From Candidatus Streptomyces philanthi (GTDB lineage: Bacteria; Actinomycetota; Actinomycetes; Streptomycetales; Streptomycetaceae): a stretch of 64,000 nt of DNA. The DNA lies in NCBI GenBank assembly GCA_018114805.1, contig CP073042.1, positions 6,059,501 through 6,123,500 on the forward strand, in the 5' to 3' direction. Each line of letters begins with the position of its first letter. Position 1 is the first letter of the stretch. The notes beneath the pieces were generated by a model. That model saw only the letters and a program-made list of their open reading frames with translations, did no database searches and had not been told where the DNA came from. The translations under genes and the position numbers were made by a program. Shown here in pieces: positions 29,059 through 38,250 of this stretch.

Positions 29059-29838
29059 ATGACCGACAACACGGTGGCCGGTGCGGCGGCACGGGGCGGG
29101 GGAGCGCTGGAGGGAGCGGTCGTCGCGGTAGCCGGGGCCGCGGGCCCCGCGGGGCGCGCCACGTTGCTGCGGCTCGCGGAGGGCGGGGCCACGGTCGTCG
29201 CTGCCGACGCGGACGCGGCCCGACTGGCCGAGGCCGTGGACGCCGCGCGGTACGCGCACGGCGGCGCCACCGTCACGGGCGACACGGTGGACCTGCTCGA
29301 CCCGCTCGCCGCCCGCGAGTGGGCGACGCGCACCGAGGAGGAGTTCGGCCGCGTCGACGGCCTGGTGCACCTGGTCGGCGGCTGGCGCGGCTCCGCGACC
29401 TTCGCTGAGACCGACCTCGACGACTGGACCCTGCTGCACGACCTCCTCGTCCGCACCGTCCAGCACACCTCGCTCGCCTTCCACGACGGGCTGCGCCGCA
29501 GTGACAACGGCCGGTACCTGCTGATCAGCGCCGCCGGGGCGAGCAAGCCCACCGCGGGCAACGCCGCCTACTCCGCGGCCAAGGCCGCCGCCGAGGCGTG
29601 GACGCTGGCGCTGGCCGACGCCTTCCGCAAGGAGGGGTGCGAGGCCGGGCCGACGTCCGCGGCTGCCATCCTGGTGGTCAAGGCGCTGGTGCACGACGCC
29701 ATGCGAGCCGAGCGCCCCAACGCGAAGTTCGCGGGCTTCACCGATGTCAAGGAGCTTGCTGACGCCATCGCCGGAGTCTGGGAGCAGCCCTCCCGAGAGG
29801 TGAACGGGAACCGCCTGTGGCTGACCGCGAAGCCGTAA
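29059..29838 (+). CDS. SDR-family NAD(P)-dependent oxidoreductase
   Basis: 259 residues from ATG 29059, chosen for GGGAGG 9-10 nt upstream; an in-frame GTG at 29020 overlapping the previous stop is the alternative. Rossmann signature VAVAGAAGPAGRATLLRLAE (GxxGxxG), VHLVGGWRG in place of NNAG, and the catalytic YLLISAAGASKPTAG then YSAAKAA (Ser, Tyr-x3-Lys). C-terminal VKELADAIAGVWEQPSREVN is typical of SDRs whose strand order ends with NG-x-x-L. Middle gene of the DUF6421 operon. Confidence 0.9.
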   Translation: MTDNTVAGAAARGGGALEGAVVAVAGAAGPAGRATLLRLAEGGATVVAADADAARLAEAVDAARYAHGGATVTGDTVDLLDPLAAREWATRTEEEFGRVDGLVHLVGGWRGSATFAETDLDDWTLLHDLLVRTVQHTSLAFHDGLRRSDNGRYLLISAAGASKPTAGNAAYSAAKAAAEAWTLALADAFRKEGCEAGPTSAAAILVVKALVHDAMRAERPNAKFAGFTDVKELADAIAGVWEQPSREVNGNRLWLTAKP

Positions 29839-31034
29839 CGCCCCGCACGACCGACGCCCGTCGCCGACACGACCCGCGGGTACGCGGCTTCGCCAGCGAC
29901 AACTACGCCGGCGCCCCGCCGGAGATCATGGCCGCCCTCGCCCTGGCCAACGAGGGACACCAGGTGGCCTACGGCGAGGACGACTACACCTCCCACCTGC
30001 AGGACGTCATGCGCAGCCACTTCGGCCCGCTGGCGGTGACCTACCCGGTCTTCAACGGCACCGGCGCCAACGTCGTCGCCCTGCAGGCGCTGACCGACCG
30101 CTGGGGCGCGGTCATCGCCGCCGACTCGGCCCACATCAACGTCGACGAGTGCGGGGCCCCGGAGCGGGTCGGCGGCCTGAAGCTGCTCACCGTGCCCACC
30201 CCGGACGGCAAGCTCACCCCCGAACTCATCGACCGGGAGGCGTATGGCTGGGAGGACGAGCACCGGGCGATGCCGCAGGTCATCTCGATCACCCAGAGCA
30301 CCGAACTGGGCACCCTCTACACGCTGGACGAGGTCCGCGCCATCTGCGACCACGCCCACGAGCGCGGCATGAAGGTGCACCTGGACGGCGCTCGGATAGC
30401 CAACGCCGCGGCCTCGCTCGACGTGCCGATGCGGGCGTTCACCTACGCCGCGGGCGTGGACGTGCTCTCCTACGGCGGCACCAAGAACGGCATGCTCTTC
30501 GGCGAGGCCGTGGTCGTGTTGAACCCGGACGCCGTGCGCGCGATGAAGCACCTGCGCAAGCTCTCCATGCAGCTCCCGTCCAAGATGCGGTTCGTCTCCG
30601 TGCAGTTGGAGGCGCTGCTGGCCAAGGACCTGTGGCTGCGCCAGGCGCGGCACGCCAACACCATGGCCCAGCGGCTCGCCGACGGGGTGCGCGGCGTGGA
30701 CAGCGTGGAGATCATCCACCCGGTCCAGGCCAACGCGGTCTTCGCCCGCCTGCCGCGCGAGGTGAGCGAGCGGTTGCAGAAGCGCTACCGCTTCTACTTC
30801 TGGGACGAGGCCGCCGGCGACGTGCGCTGGATGTGCTCCTTCGACACCACCGAGGAGGACGTCGACGGCTTCGTCACCGCGCTCAAGGAGGAGCTTGGGC
30901 AGGTAGCCCCCGGGCTTCGCGGCCATCGGCCGCGGCCGTCAGTGGCCTGCGGGCTGGACGGGCGCCGGAGCGGTGCCGCCCAGGTGCGCGGGCACCCCCA
31001 CGTGTCGTCGGGGTCCTTGGGGCGTACCGGATAG
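29817..31034 (+). CDS. threonine aldolase / beta-eliminating lyase family PLP enzyme
   Basis: GTG 29817, overlapping the SDR end by 22 nt. The fold-type I PLP enzyme is clear: FASDNYAGAPPEIMAALALA, HINVDECGAPERVGG, DGKLTPELIDREA, KVHLDGARIANAA (Asp for the pyridine nitrogen), and VLSYGGTKNGMLFGEAVV with the Schiff-base Lys. Family members cleave beta-hydroxy amino acids such as threonine to glycine plus an aldehyde. Conserved sequence ends at about TALKEELGQ (30900); the remaining ~45 residues are Arg/Gly-rich and overlap the opposite-strand acyltransferase, so a lost stop or frameshift near 30905 is likely. Confidence 0.9.
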   Translation: MADREAVTPRTTDARRRHDPRVRGFASDNYAGAPPEIMAALALANEGHQVAYGEDDYTSHLQDVMRSHFGPLAVTYPVFNGTGANVVALQALTDRWGAVIAADSAHINVDECGAPERVGGLKLLTVPTPDGKLTPELIDREAYGWEDEHRAMPQVISITQSTELGTLYTLDEVRAICDHAHERGMKVHLDGARIANAAASLDVPMRAFTYAAGVDVLSYGGTKNGMLFGEAVVVLNPDAVRAMKHLRKLSMQLPSKMRFVSVQLEALLAKDLWLRQARHANTMAQRLADGVRGVDSVEIIHPVQANAVFARLPREVSERLQKRYRFYFWDEAAGDVRWMCSFDTTEEDVDGFVTALKEELGQVAPGLRGHRPRPSVACGLDGRRSGAAQVRGHPHVSSGSLGRTG

Positions 31035-31672
31035 GCCCGCTGCGCCGCCTCCAGGAGTTCCTGCACCCGGGCGCGCAGCCGCTCGGGTGAGGGAGTCGGC
31101 CGACTCGCCCGGCTCCGCGGTCATCGGCTCGCCGACCCGCATGGTGATCGGGAAGTGGTTGCGGCCCAGGTCGCGCTTGTGGCCCTTGATCCACAGCCGC
31201 TGCGTGCCCCACAGCGCCATCGGCAGCAGCGGCATGCCGGCCTCCTGCGCCATGCGCGCCGCGCCCGACTTGAACGTCTTGAGCGTGAACGACTGGGAGA
31301 TCGTCGCCTCCGGGAAGACGCCGATGATCTCGCCGGAGCGCAGCGATCTCACCGCGTGCCGGTAGGCGTCCACGCCCTGCTTGCGCTCGACCGGGATGTG
31401 CTTCATCGCCCGCATCAGCGGCCCGGAGACCTTGTGGCGGAAGACCGACTCCTTGGCTATGAAGCGCACCAGGCGCTTGGCCGGGCGCGCGGTCAGCCCG
31501 GCGAAGACGAAGTCGAGGTACCCGATGTTGTTGCTCACCAGAACCGCACCGCCACGGCGTGGGACGTTCTCCGTGCCCTGGATGTCAAAGCGCAGGTCGA
31601 GCGCTTTGAACCGAGCGCTTTGAACATGGTGCGGGCCATGCCGATCACCGGTGGGTAGACGAGCTCTGCCAT
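30939..31672 (-). pseudogene. PlsC-type 1-acyl-glycerol-3-phosphate acyltransferase (14-bp duplication; altered active site)
   Basis: ATG 31672 (MAELVYPPVIGMARTMFKAL), about 240 residues when repaired. It has the PlsC motifs: block I VLVSNNIGYLDFVFAG, block II around KESVFRHKVSGPLMRAMKHI, and block III VFPEATISQSF. Three things are wrong. A perfect 14-bp tandem duplication (31598-31625) shifts frame after residue ~20. Two compensating indels near 31080 and 31010 scramble ~25 residues. The catalytic H of the NHx4D motif reads Asn (NNIGYLD, codon AAC). The family acylates lysophosphatidate in membrane phospholipid synthesis. Confidence 0.83.
31598..31625. repeat. 14-bp perfect tandem duplication inside the acyltransferase gene
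   Basis: CGAGCGCTTTGAAC is present at 31598-31611 and 31612-31625. Removing one copy restores MFKAL-DLRFDIQGTEN on the minus strand. Confidence 0.85.
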
Positions 31673-31897
31673 CAAGGGACCCTTCTGCCATTCCTCGGGG
31701 AGGGTTCTCCCGGCGGAAGTTACGCGGCCGTAGGTACGGGCTTTCCGCTGATCGTGCCTGATGTCGGGCGCCGCGGCCAGCCTCTGGGGGCCCGGGAGGG
31801 AGATCCTCATCACGGCAGGCAACCAAGAACGCCGTCACGCGTTCGGCCTTTCGCTGACACGACCTCTGCCCCGCCTCGCGTGCCGCATGCTTGGTGT

Positions 31898-32212
31898 ATG
31901 ACGCAACGACTGACGGCCATCGAACTGGAGACCGCCCGACTCGGCGAGCGCGCCACGCTGGTCCAGTTCTCCAGCGCGTTCTGCCAGCCGTGCCGGGCCA
32001 CCCGGCGGGTGCTCGCCCACGTCGCCAGGCTGGTCGAGGGCGTCGCGCACGTCGAGATCGACGCCGAGGCCAGGCTGTCCCTGGTGCGGCGCCTCGGCGT
32101 GCGGCGCACCCCGACCGTCCTGGTGCTCGACGCGAGCGGCCGGGTGGTCTCCACGGCCGAGGGGCAGCCCCGCACGGCGGACGTCATCGCCGCCGTCGGC
32201 CGGGGCGTTTGA
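31898..32212 (+). CDS. thioredoxin-fold protein
   Basis: 104 residues from ATG 31898. Thioredoxin core: LVQFSSAFCQPCRATRRVLA carries the redox pair C-Q-P-C, followed by VAHVEIDAEARLSLVRRLGV and the cis-Pro loop RRTPTVLVLDASGRVV. The usual Trp before the first Cys is Phe and the pair is CQPC instead of CGPC, so it is a thioredoxin-like variant. A reductase partner is not adjacent. The frame is intact. Confidence 0.88.
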   Translation: MTQRLTAIELETARLGERATLVQFSSAFCQPCRATRRVLAHVARLVEGVAHVEIDAEARLSLVRRLGVRRTPTVLVLDASGRVVSTAEGQPRTADVIAAVGRGV

Positions 32213-32374
32213 CGGCCCGTGATGGATCTCGCACCGACAGGCACGGCCTTGACCGCGGCGTCCGCGCCTGTCCACCCTGACGTGATGCGGCCCGGACTCC
32301 TTCCGTACCCACGCGCCCACGTGGACACCGCCCACCGTGCGAGCGCGTGCTGTCCGCGTCCCTGAGCGCCAACG

Positions 32375-32434
32375 GCAGGACACCCCGGTGGGCCCGGTCC
32401 GAGAGCAGGACACCCCGGTGGGCCCGGTCCGAGA
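32375..32434. repeat. 30-bp perfect tandem duplication upstream of the flavin reductase gene
   Basis: A 30-bp unit beginning GCAGGACACCCCGGTGGGCC occurs twice head-to-tail (32375-32404, 32405-32434). It ends 50 nt before the ATG at 32485, in what should be the promoter or leader of that gene. Confidence 0.85.
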
Positions 32435-32484
32435 GTGGGGGCACTGGTGGACGACAGCACTCCCCGTGGCGCAAGGAACTCTTC

Positions 32485-32991
32485 ATGACCGCCTCGCCCG
32501 AACTCGACGCGTCCCGGCTCGCCGCCACGGACGTCTTCCGCTCGCTCTTCCGCCGCCAGGCCGCCACCGTCGCCGTGATCACCGCCCAGGGGACGCGCCC
32601 GGTGGGCCTGGCCGCCACCTCGCTTACGTCCGTCTCCGCCGAGCCGCCGCTGCTCTCCTTCGGCGTGGGCACCGGGTCGTCGAGCTGGCCGGCCCTCTCC
32701 GCGGCCCGCCACGACGGCGTCCACCTGCTGGGCGAGCACCAGCGGGGGCTGGCCACCACGTTCGCGACCAGCGGCATCGACCGGTTCGCCCCGCCCACCC
32801 GCTGGCGCTTGGGCCCGGAGAACGTCCCGATCCTCGAAGGCGTGCTGGCGTGGGCGGTGTGTGAGGTGAGCGCGCGCGTGCCCGCGGGCGACCACTGCGT
32901 GTTCATCGTGCGGGTGCTGACCGGCGACCCGGCCGGGGCGGGCCGTCCGCTCCTGTACCACCAGGGACGCTTCAACGCGCTGCGGGACTGA
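32485..32991 (+). CDS. flavin reductase-like (FMN-binding split-barrel) protein
   Basis: 168 residues from ATG 32485, with CAAGGAAC about 10 nt upstream. Pattern of the flavin_reduct family: VFRSLFRRQAATVAVITAQG, RPVGLAATSLTSVSAEPPLL, LSFGVGTGSSSWPALSAARH, GVHLLGEHQRGLATTFATSG, and C-terminal HCVFIVRVLTGDPAGAGRPL, LLYHQGRFNAL. These reduce FMN for a monooxygenase or are FMN-dependent oxidoreductases themselves. No partner monooxygenase is adjacent. The frame is intact. Confidence 0.9.
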   Translation: MTASPELDASRLAATDVFRSLFRRQAATVAVITAQGTRPVGLAATSLTSVSAEPPLLSFGVGTGSSSWPALSAARHDGVHLLGEHQRGLATTFATSGIDRFAPPTRWRLGPENVPILEGVLAWAVCEVSARVPAGDHCVFIVRVLTGDPAGAGRPLLYHQGRFNALRD

Positions 32992-33178
32992 GCGCCCCGT
33001 GGTGCCGTTGGCAAGGTCACAGTTCAATGGCCTTGCGAACGGGGAAAACCGTGGATGTACTGATGAGTAATATTTCGTTCGAGAGTGCGAACCGCGCCGA
33101 ACGGGATTTGCCCCTGAAGGCGCCTATGCTGCCAGCACACGGCAGTTTGCGAAGAGACGATGCAGTAGGAGAGCCGGC

Positions 33179-33964
33179 GTGAGCTTGAGGATCGTTGTCT
33201 GTGTGAAGTACGTGCCCGATGCCACCGGCGACCGGCACTTCGCCGAGGACCTGACCACCGACCGCGACGCGGTGGACGGCCTGCTGTCCGAGCTGGACGA
33301 GTACGCCGTCGAACAGGCTCTCCAGATTTCCGAGGACGCGGACGATGCGGAGATCACCGTGCTGACCGTCGGCCCCGAGGACGCGAAGGACGCGCTGCGC
33401 AAGGCGCTTTCCATGGGTGCCTACAAGGCCGTCCACGTGGAGGACGACGACCTGCACGGCACGGACGCGCTGGGCACCTCGCTCGTCCTCGCCAAGGCCA
33501 TCGAGAAGGCCGGCTACGACCTGGTGGTGTGCGGCATGGCCTCCACCGACGGCGTGATGGGCGTGCTGCCCGCGCTGCTGGCCGAGCGCCTGGGCCTGCC
33601 GCAGGTGACGCTGCTGTCCGAGGTCTCCGTCGCCGACGGCAAGGTCACCGGCCGCCGCGACGGCGACACCGCCAGCGAGCAGCTCGAGGCGGCCCTGCCG
33701 GCCGTCGTGTCGGTCACCGACCAGTCGGGCGAGGCCCGCTACCCCTCGTTCAAGGGCATCATGGCGGCGAAGAAGAAGCCGGTGGAGTCCTGGGACCTGG
33801 AGGACCTGGAGCTGGAGGCCGACGACCTCGGTCTCGCGGGCGCCTGGACCGCCGTCGACGCCGTGGCCGAGCGCCCGGCGCGTACCGCGGGCACCATCGT
33901 CAAGGACGAGGGCGAGGGCGGCAAGCAGCTCGCCGAGTTCCTCGCGGGCCAGAAGTTCATCTAG
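33179..33964 (+). CDS. etfB: electron transfer flavoprotein, beta subunit
   Basis: 261 residues; GTG 33179 start (LRIVVCVKYVPDATGDRHFA) with a purine-rich AGGAGAG 6-11 nt upstream. Typical EtfB features: DEYAVEQALQISEDADDAEI, VGPEDAKDALRKALSMGAYK, GMASTDGVMGVLPALLAERL (AMP/FAD-binding loop) and RYPSFKGIMAAKKKPVESWD (the signature region). It forms the ETF heterodimer with the alpha subunit encoded 156 nt downstream and passes electrons from acyl-CoA and other dehydrogenases to ETF:quinone oxidoreductase. The frame is intact. Confidence 0.95.
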   Translation: MSLRIVVCVKYVPDATGDRHFAEDLTTDRDAVDGLLSELDEYAVEQALQISEDADDAEITVLTVGPEDAKDALRKALSMGAYKAVHVEDDDLHGTDALGTSLVLAKAIEKAGYDLVVCGMASTDGVMGVLPALLAERLGLPQVTLLSEVSVADGKVTGRRDGDTASEQLEAALPAVVSVTDQSGEARYPSFKGIMAAKKKPVESWDLEDLELEADDLGLAGAWTAVDAVAERPARTAGTIVKDEGEGGKQLAEFLAGQKFI

Positions 33965-34120
33965 GTCGCGCACGCGCCCGCCCGGCGGCGCGCGGTCCGT
34001 GGCGGGCCCGGGCCCCGCGGACCGGCGCTCGCCGGCGCGGCCCGCGACAGCGGCCCCCTGCGGGGCGCACAGCCCACGCCCCCTCACCGTCTCGCACTTT
34101 CTTCGCAGGAGAGCAGATCC

Positions 34121-35083
34121 ATGGCTGAAGTACTCGTCTATGTCGACCACGTGGACGGCGCCGTCCGCAAGCCCACCCTCGAACTGCTGACGTTGGCCCG
34201 CCGCATCGGCGAGCCGGTCGCCGTACACCTTGGCCCCGGCGCGGAGGCCGCCGCCGCGGTGCTGGCCGAGCACGGCGCCGTCAGGGTGCTGGCCGCCGAC
34301 GCGCCGGAGTTCGCTGACTACCTGGTCGCCCCGAAGGTGGACGCGCTGCAGGCCGCGTACGACGCCGTCGCGCCGGCCGCCGTGCTCGTCCCGTCCTCCG
34401 CGGAGGGCAAGGAGATCGCCGCGCGCCTCGCGGTGCGCGTCGGCTCCGGCATCATCACCGACGCCGTCGACGTGGAGGCCGGTGATGAGGGCCCGGTGGC
34501 CACGCAGTCCGTGTTCGCCGCGGCCTTCACCACCAGGTCCCGTGTCACCAAGGGCACCCCGGTCATCACCGTCAAGCCGAACTCGGCCCCCGTGGAGGCC
34601 GCCCCGGCCGCCGGCACTGTGGAGCAGCTCACCGTCACCGTCGCCGACGGCTCGAAGGGCACCAAGGTCGTCTCGCGTACCCCGCGCGAGTCGAGCGGGC
34701 GCCCGGAGCTGACCGAGGCCGCGATCGTGGTCTCCGGCGGCCGTGGCGTGGGTGGCGCCGAGAACTTCCCGATCGTGGAGGGCCTAGCCGACTCGCTCGG
34801 TGCGGCCGTCGGCGCCTCGCGCGCCGCGGTCGACGCCGGCTGGTACCCGCACACCAACCAGGTCGGGCAGACCGGCAAGTCGGTCTCTCCGCAGCTCTAC
34901 ATCGCCGCGGGCATCTCCGGTGCCATCCAGCACCGGGCCGGCATGCAGACTTCGAAGACCATCGTGGCCATCAACAAGGACGCCGAGGCGCCCATCTTCG
35001 AGCTGGTCGACTACGGCGTGGTCGGCGACCTCTTCGAGGTCGTCCCGCAGCTCACCGAGGAGGTCAAGTCCCGCAAGGGCTGA
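34121..35083 (+). CDS. etfA: electron transfer flavoprotein, alpha subunit
   Basis: 320 residues, ATG 34121 with GCAGGAGAG upstream. N-terminal domain MAEVLVYVDHVDGAVRKPTL; C-terminal FAD domain with VSGGRGVGGAENFPIVEGLA, WYPHTNQVGQTGKSVSPQLY, IAAGISGAIQHRAGMQTSKT and AINKDAEAPIFELVDYGVVG, the canonical EtfA signature. Downstream of etfB in one operon and closed by a strong hairpin terminator (35124-35157). The frame is intact. Confidence 0.96.
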   Translation: MAEVLVYVDHVDGAVRKPTLELLTLARRIGEPVAVHLGPGAEAAAAVLAEHGAVRVLAADAPEFADYLVAPKVDALQAAYDAVAPAAVLVPSSAEGKEIAARLAVRVGSGIITDAVDVEAGDEGPVATQSVFAAAFTTRSRVTKGTPVITVKPNSAPVEAAPAAGTVEQLTVTVADGSKGTKVVSRTPRESSGRPELTEAAIVVSGGRGVGGAENFPIVEGLADSLGAAVGASRAAVDAGWYPHTNQVGQTGKSVSPQLYIAAGISGAIQHRAGMQTSKTIVAINKDAEAPIFELVDYGVVGDLFEVVPQLTEEVKSRKG

Positions 35084-35123
35084 CCCCGTCGACCGGTCCC
35101 CGCGACCGGTAACCGCTCCACCC

Positions 35124-35157
35124 GCCAGGCCCCGCGCACGCCCGCGCGGGGCCTGGC
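35124..35157 (+). terminator. terminator hairpin after etfBA
   Basis: GCCAGGCCCCGCGC (35124-35137), loop ACGCCC, and GCGCGGGGCCTGGC (35144-35157): a perfect 14-bp stem beginning 40 nt after the etfA stop. Confidence 0.85.
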
Positions 35158-35290
35158 GCGTCTCCCGCCCCGGCGCCGGCGTGGAGGGGGTGTTGACCCG
35201 GGTGGAGGGCGCGGTTAGCTTCGCTGAGCGGATTTTGTATTTCGTCATACGGAAGAACTGGTCTTGCGGAAGTAGGGGAGGGGTGCGGGC

Positions 35291-36600
35291 ATGGAGCAGC
35301 ACGAGGCGGTGGCCACCACTCTGGCGCGTTCCGTACGCGAGGAGATCGGGGCCGCGCTCGCCGACGTCGACGCGGAGTTGGCCCGCCGCTACCCCGGCGA
35401 CCCGGGCACCAGACAACCCGTGCACACCGTCTACGTCCCCGGCGACGTCTTCGCCGCCGACACCGTGCGCTCCTGGGGCGACCAGGCCCTGCGCGCCCTG
35501 GACGAACACGCCCCCGACCCGGCCTCCCTCGCCGCCGTACTCGGACTGCCGGACGACCTCGCCGAGCCGGTGTACGCGCGGGTGCGCGCGAAGCTGGGGC
35601 GCGAGCCCGTCGAAGACCTGCTTGTCGACTTCGAGGACGGCTACGGGTCGCGGCCCGACCCCGAGGAGGACGCCGCAGCCGCCCGCGCCGCGCGCCTGGT
35701 GGCCGCCGCCAGCGCCGGCGCCGGGCCCCGCCAGGCCGCCCCCCTACGTCGGCATCCGCATGAAGTGCCTGGAGGCGGCCGTACGCGAGCGGGCCGTACG
35801 GACCCTGGACGTCTTCCTGACCGCCCTCGTGGACGCGGGCGGGCTGCCCCGCCGGGCTCGGGCTCACGCTGCCCAAGGTGAGCCACCCCGAGCAGGTGCG
35901 CCCCATGGTCCGGCTGTGCGAGGAGTCCGAGCGGGCGCGCGGACTGGCGGCGGGCCGCATCGGGTTCGAGATCCAGATCGAGACCACCCAGGCCGTCGTC
36001 GGCCCCGACGGCCGCGCCACCGTCGCGCGTCTCATCGACGCCGCCGCTGGCCGGGCCACCGCCCTGCACTACGGCACCTTCGACTACAGCGCCTCCTGTG
36101 GCGTCAGCGCCGCCTACCAGTCGCTCCACCACCCGGCCGCCGACCACGCGAAGGCCGTCATGCAGGCCGCCGCGGCCGGCACCAGCGTGCGCCTCTCGGA
36201 CGGCTCCACCAACGTGCTGCCCGTCGGCCCCACCGCACGCGTAACACGACGCTTGGAGCCTCCACTATACCCTGGTAAGCTGCTTGTTGGCCCGGGCGTA
36301 CTACCAGGGTTGGGACATGCACCCCGGCCACCTCCCCACGCGGTACGCCGCCGTCTAGGCCTTCTACCGGGAGGGGCTCGAAGAGGCGGCCGGCCGGCTC
36401 GCGGCGTACGTACGGCGCTCGGGCGGCGCCGTGTTGGACGAGCCCGCCACGGTCCGTGCGCTCAGCTGCCACCTGCTGCGGGGCGCTGGACGGCGCCGAG
36501 GTGAGCCGCCTGACCGGCCTGGACTGGGCTGATCTGGACCGGCTCGCGGGCCGGCCCACCCCGGCCGCCGAAGCGGCCCCGGGCGCGGGGCCGCCCCACG
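35291..36600 (+). pseudogene. DUF6986 / HpcH-HpaI aldolase-like protein (many lesions)
   Basis: ATG 35291 (MEQHEAVATTLARSVREEIG), about 430 residues when stitched; the 3' end is approximate. TIM-barrel lyase features: VEDLLVDFEDGYGSRPDPEE, YVGIRMKCLEAAVRERAVRT, GRIGFEIQIETTQAVVGPDG (catalytic Glu), LHYGTFDYSASCGVSAAYQS, and RAYYQGWDMHPGHLPTRYAA. Frame changes lie near 35745, 35870, 36245 and 36482, and an in-frame TAG at 36356-36358 interrupts AAV-TAG-AFYREGL. Members resemble citramalyl-CoA or malyl-CoA lyases. The 50 bases around 36241-36290 are conspicuously A/T-rich with unusual codons. Confidence 0.75.
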
Positions 36601-36792
36601 CGCCGGCGAGCCCGACGCGGGCGCTGGCCAGCCCGTACGGCGCCGACGGAAAAGGAGCGGCCCCGCCGGCCGTCCGACCCGATACGATGCGCGAGGTGGT
36701 GCCCGCTGGGGCGGGTGTCACCCGCCCGGCGGCGCGCGGCCCCGGGACAGGCCGGGGCACCACGGGCGCCGCGGAGGGGGAGTGCCGCAGGC

Positions 36793-38250
36793 ATGGACAA
36801 CACCGAGATCGCCGACTTCGGCAAGCTCTTCAGACAGGTCCTCGACCAGGTGGTCCACCGCGAACACGTCGCTCCGGAGCGCTCACTCGACCTTCGACTG
36901 CGCGACCACCTCGGCCAGCCGCCGGAGGAGGCGCCCATCGTCAAGGCCAGCTACCCGGCGTACGACCACGCCAACGTGCACCTGGCCGTCGAGCGCTGGT
37001 TCACCGCGCCCGGCCGCACCCACGAAATCATCGGCGTCGCCTCCGAGAGCTACCGCGGGGACTCCCTCGCGGAGATCGTCGAGGCGACCCAGCGCTACGG
37101 CCGACACGCCGTGGGCGCCGTCGACTACGCGTACCTGCCCGTCTCCACCGACGAGGAGTTGGCCTGCGTCGCCTTCGGCATCTACCTCGGCACCGACGAC
37201 GGCGCACCGTACGTCGTGCTGCTGCGCGGCCCCGACGAGGAGTACGGGCGGAACAAGGTCGAACTCGACGTGCTCACCGCCGACCGGGACGCGGCCAAGC
37301 GGCTGCTGGTGGGCGTGGACCGCTTGATCCGCGAACACAACGTCTTCCGCGGCAAGGTCCTCTCCTTCGAGAGCAGCCACTTCGGGGACGGCATCGGCCC
37401 CTTCCGGTTCCACCCCAGGCCCGCGCTCGCCGCCTCCGACATCGTGCTGCCCGACGGGCTGTTGGCGCGCGTGGAGCGGCAGGTCGTGGGCGTGGCCAGG
37501 CGCCGCGAGCGCCTGCGCGCGCACGGCCAGCACCTGCGCCGCGGGCTGCTCCTGTACGCGCCGCCCGGCACCGGCAAGACCGACAGCGTGCGGTACCTGC
37601 TGTCGCAGTTGCCCGAGTTCACGGTGGTCGTGCTGTCGGGCACGAGCATCCAACACGTCGCCGCCGCCTGCTCGTTGGCCCGCCACCTCCAGCCCGCGCT
37701 GGTCGTCCTGGAGGACTGCCACCTCATCGCGGAGTCCCGCGACTTCGTGGACGACGGGCAGCCGCTGCTGTTCCAGGTCCTCAACGAGATGGACGGGCTC
37801 GGTGACGACGTGGACGTGGCCTTCCTGCTCACCACCAACCGGGCCGACGTCCTGGAACCCGCGCTGGCCCAGCGCCCGGGCCGGGTGGACATGGCCGTGG
37901 AGATCCCGCTACCGGACGCCGAGGGGCGGCGTCGACTACTCGACCTGTACGGGGCAGGGCTCGGACTGCCCGAGGCGGCGCTGGCGGACGCCGTGGCGCG
38001 CACCGCCGGCACCACCGCCTCCTTCGCCAAGGAACTGATGCGCAGGACCGCGCTGTTCGCCGCGGAGCGCGAGGCGGCGGCGGTGGAGCCCGCCGATCTG
38101 GATGCGGCCCTGCGTGAACTCCTCTCCCACCAGGACGCCCTGACCAGGCGGCTGCTCGGCGTGCCCGACCCGGACGCCACGCCCGACGGCGGCGGGCCGT
38201 CCGCGGACGGGGAGGCGGACGAACTGCACGACGACCGCTTCCTGTACTAG
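36793..38250 (+). CDS. AAA+ ATPase
   Basis: 485 residues, intact, ATG 36793. Residues 1-240 form an uncharacterised N-terminal domain (PYVVLLRGPDEEYGRNKVEL, EHNVFRGKVLSFESSHFGDG). Then a classical AAA module: Walker A LLYAPPGTGKTDSVRYLL, Walker B LVVLEDCHLIA (the usual DE reads ED), sensor 1 FLLTTNRADVLEPALAQRPG with the Arg finger region RPGRVD, and an alpha-helical lid. The C-terminus is acidic (SADGEADELHDDRFLY). Architecture resembles FtsH/CDC48-like remodelling ATPases without a protease domain. Substrate unknown; stands alone. Confidence 0.88.
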   Translation: MDNTEIADFGKLFRQVLDQVVHREHVAPERSLDLRLRDHLGQPPEEAPIVKASYPAYDHANVHLAVERWFTAPGRTHEIIGVASESYRGDSLAEIVEATQRYGRHAVGAVDYAYLPVSTDEELACVAFGIYLGTDDGAPYVVLLRGPDEEYGRNKVELDVLTADRDAAKRLLVGVDRLIREHNVFRGKVLSFESSHFGDGIGPFRFHPRPALAASDIVLPDGLLARVERQVVGVARRRERLRAHGQHLRRGLLLYAPPGTGKTDSVRYLLSQLPEFTVVVLSGTSIQHVAAACSLARHLQPALVVLEDCHLIAESRDFVDDGQPLLFQVLNEMDGLGDDVDVAFLLTTNRADVLEPALAQRPGRVDMAVEIPLPDAEGRRRLLDLYGAGLGLPEAALADAVARTAGTTASFAKELMRRTALFAAEREAAAVEPADLDAALRELLSHQDALTRRLLGVPDPDATPDGGGPSADGEADELHDDRFLY

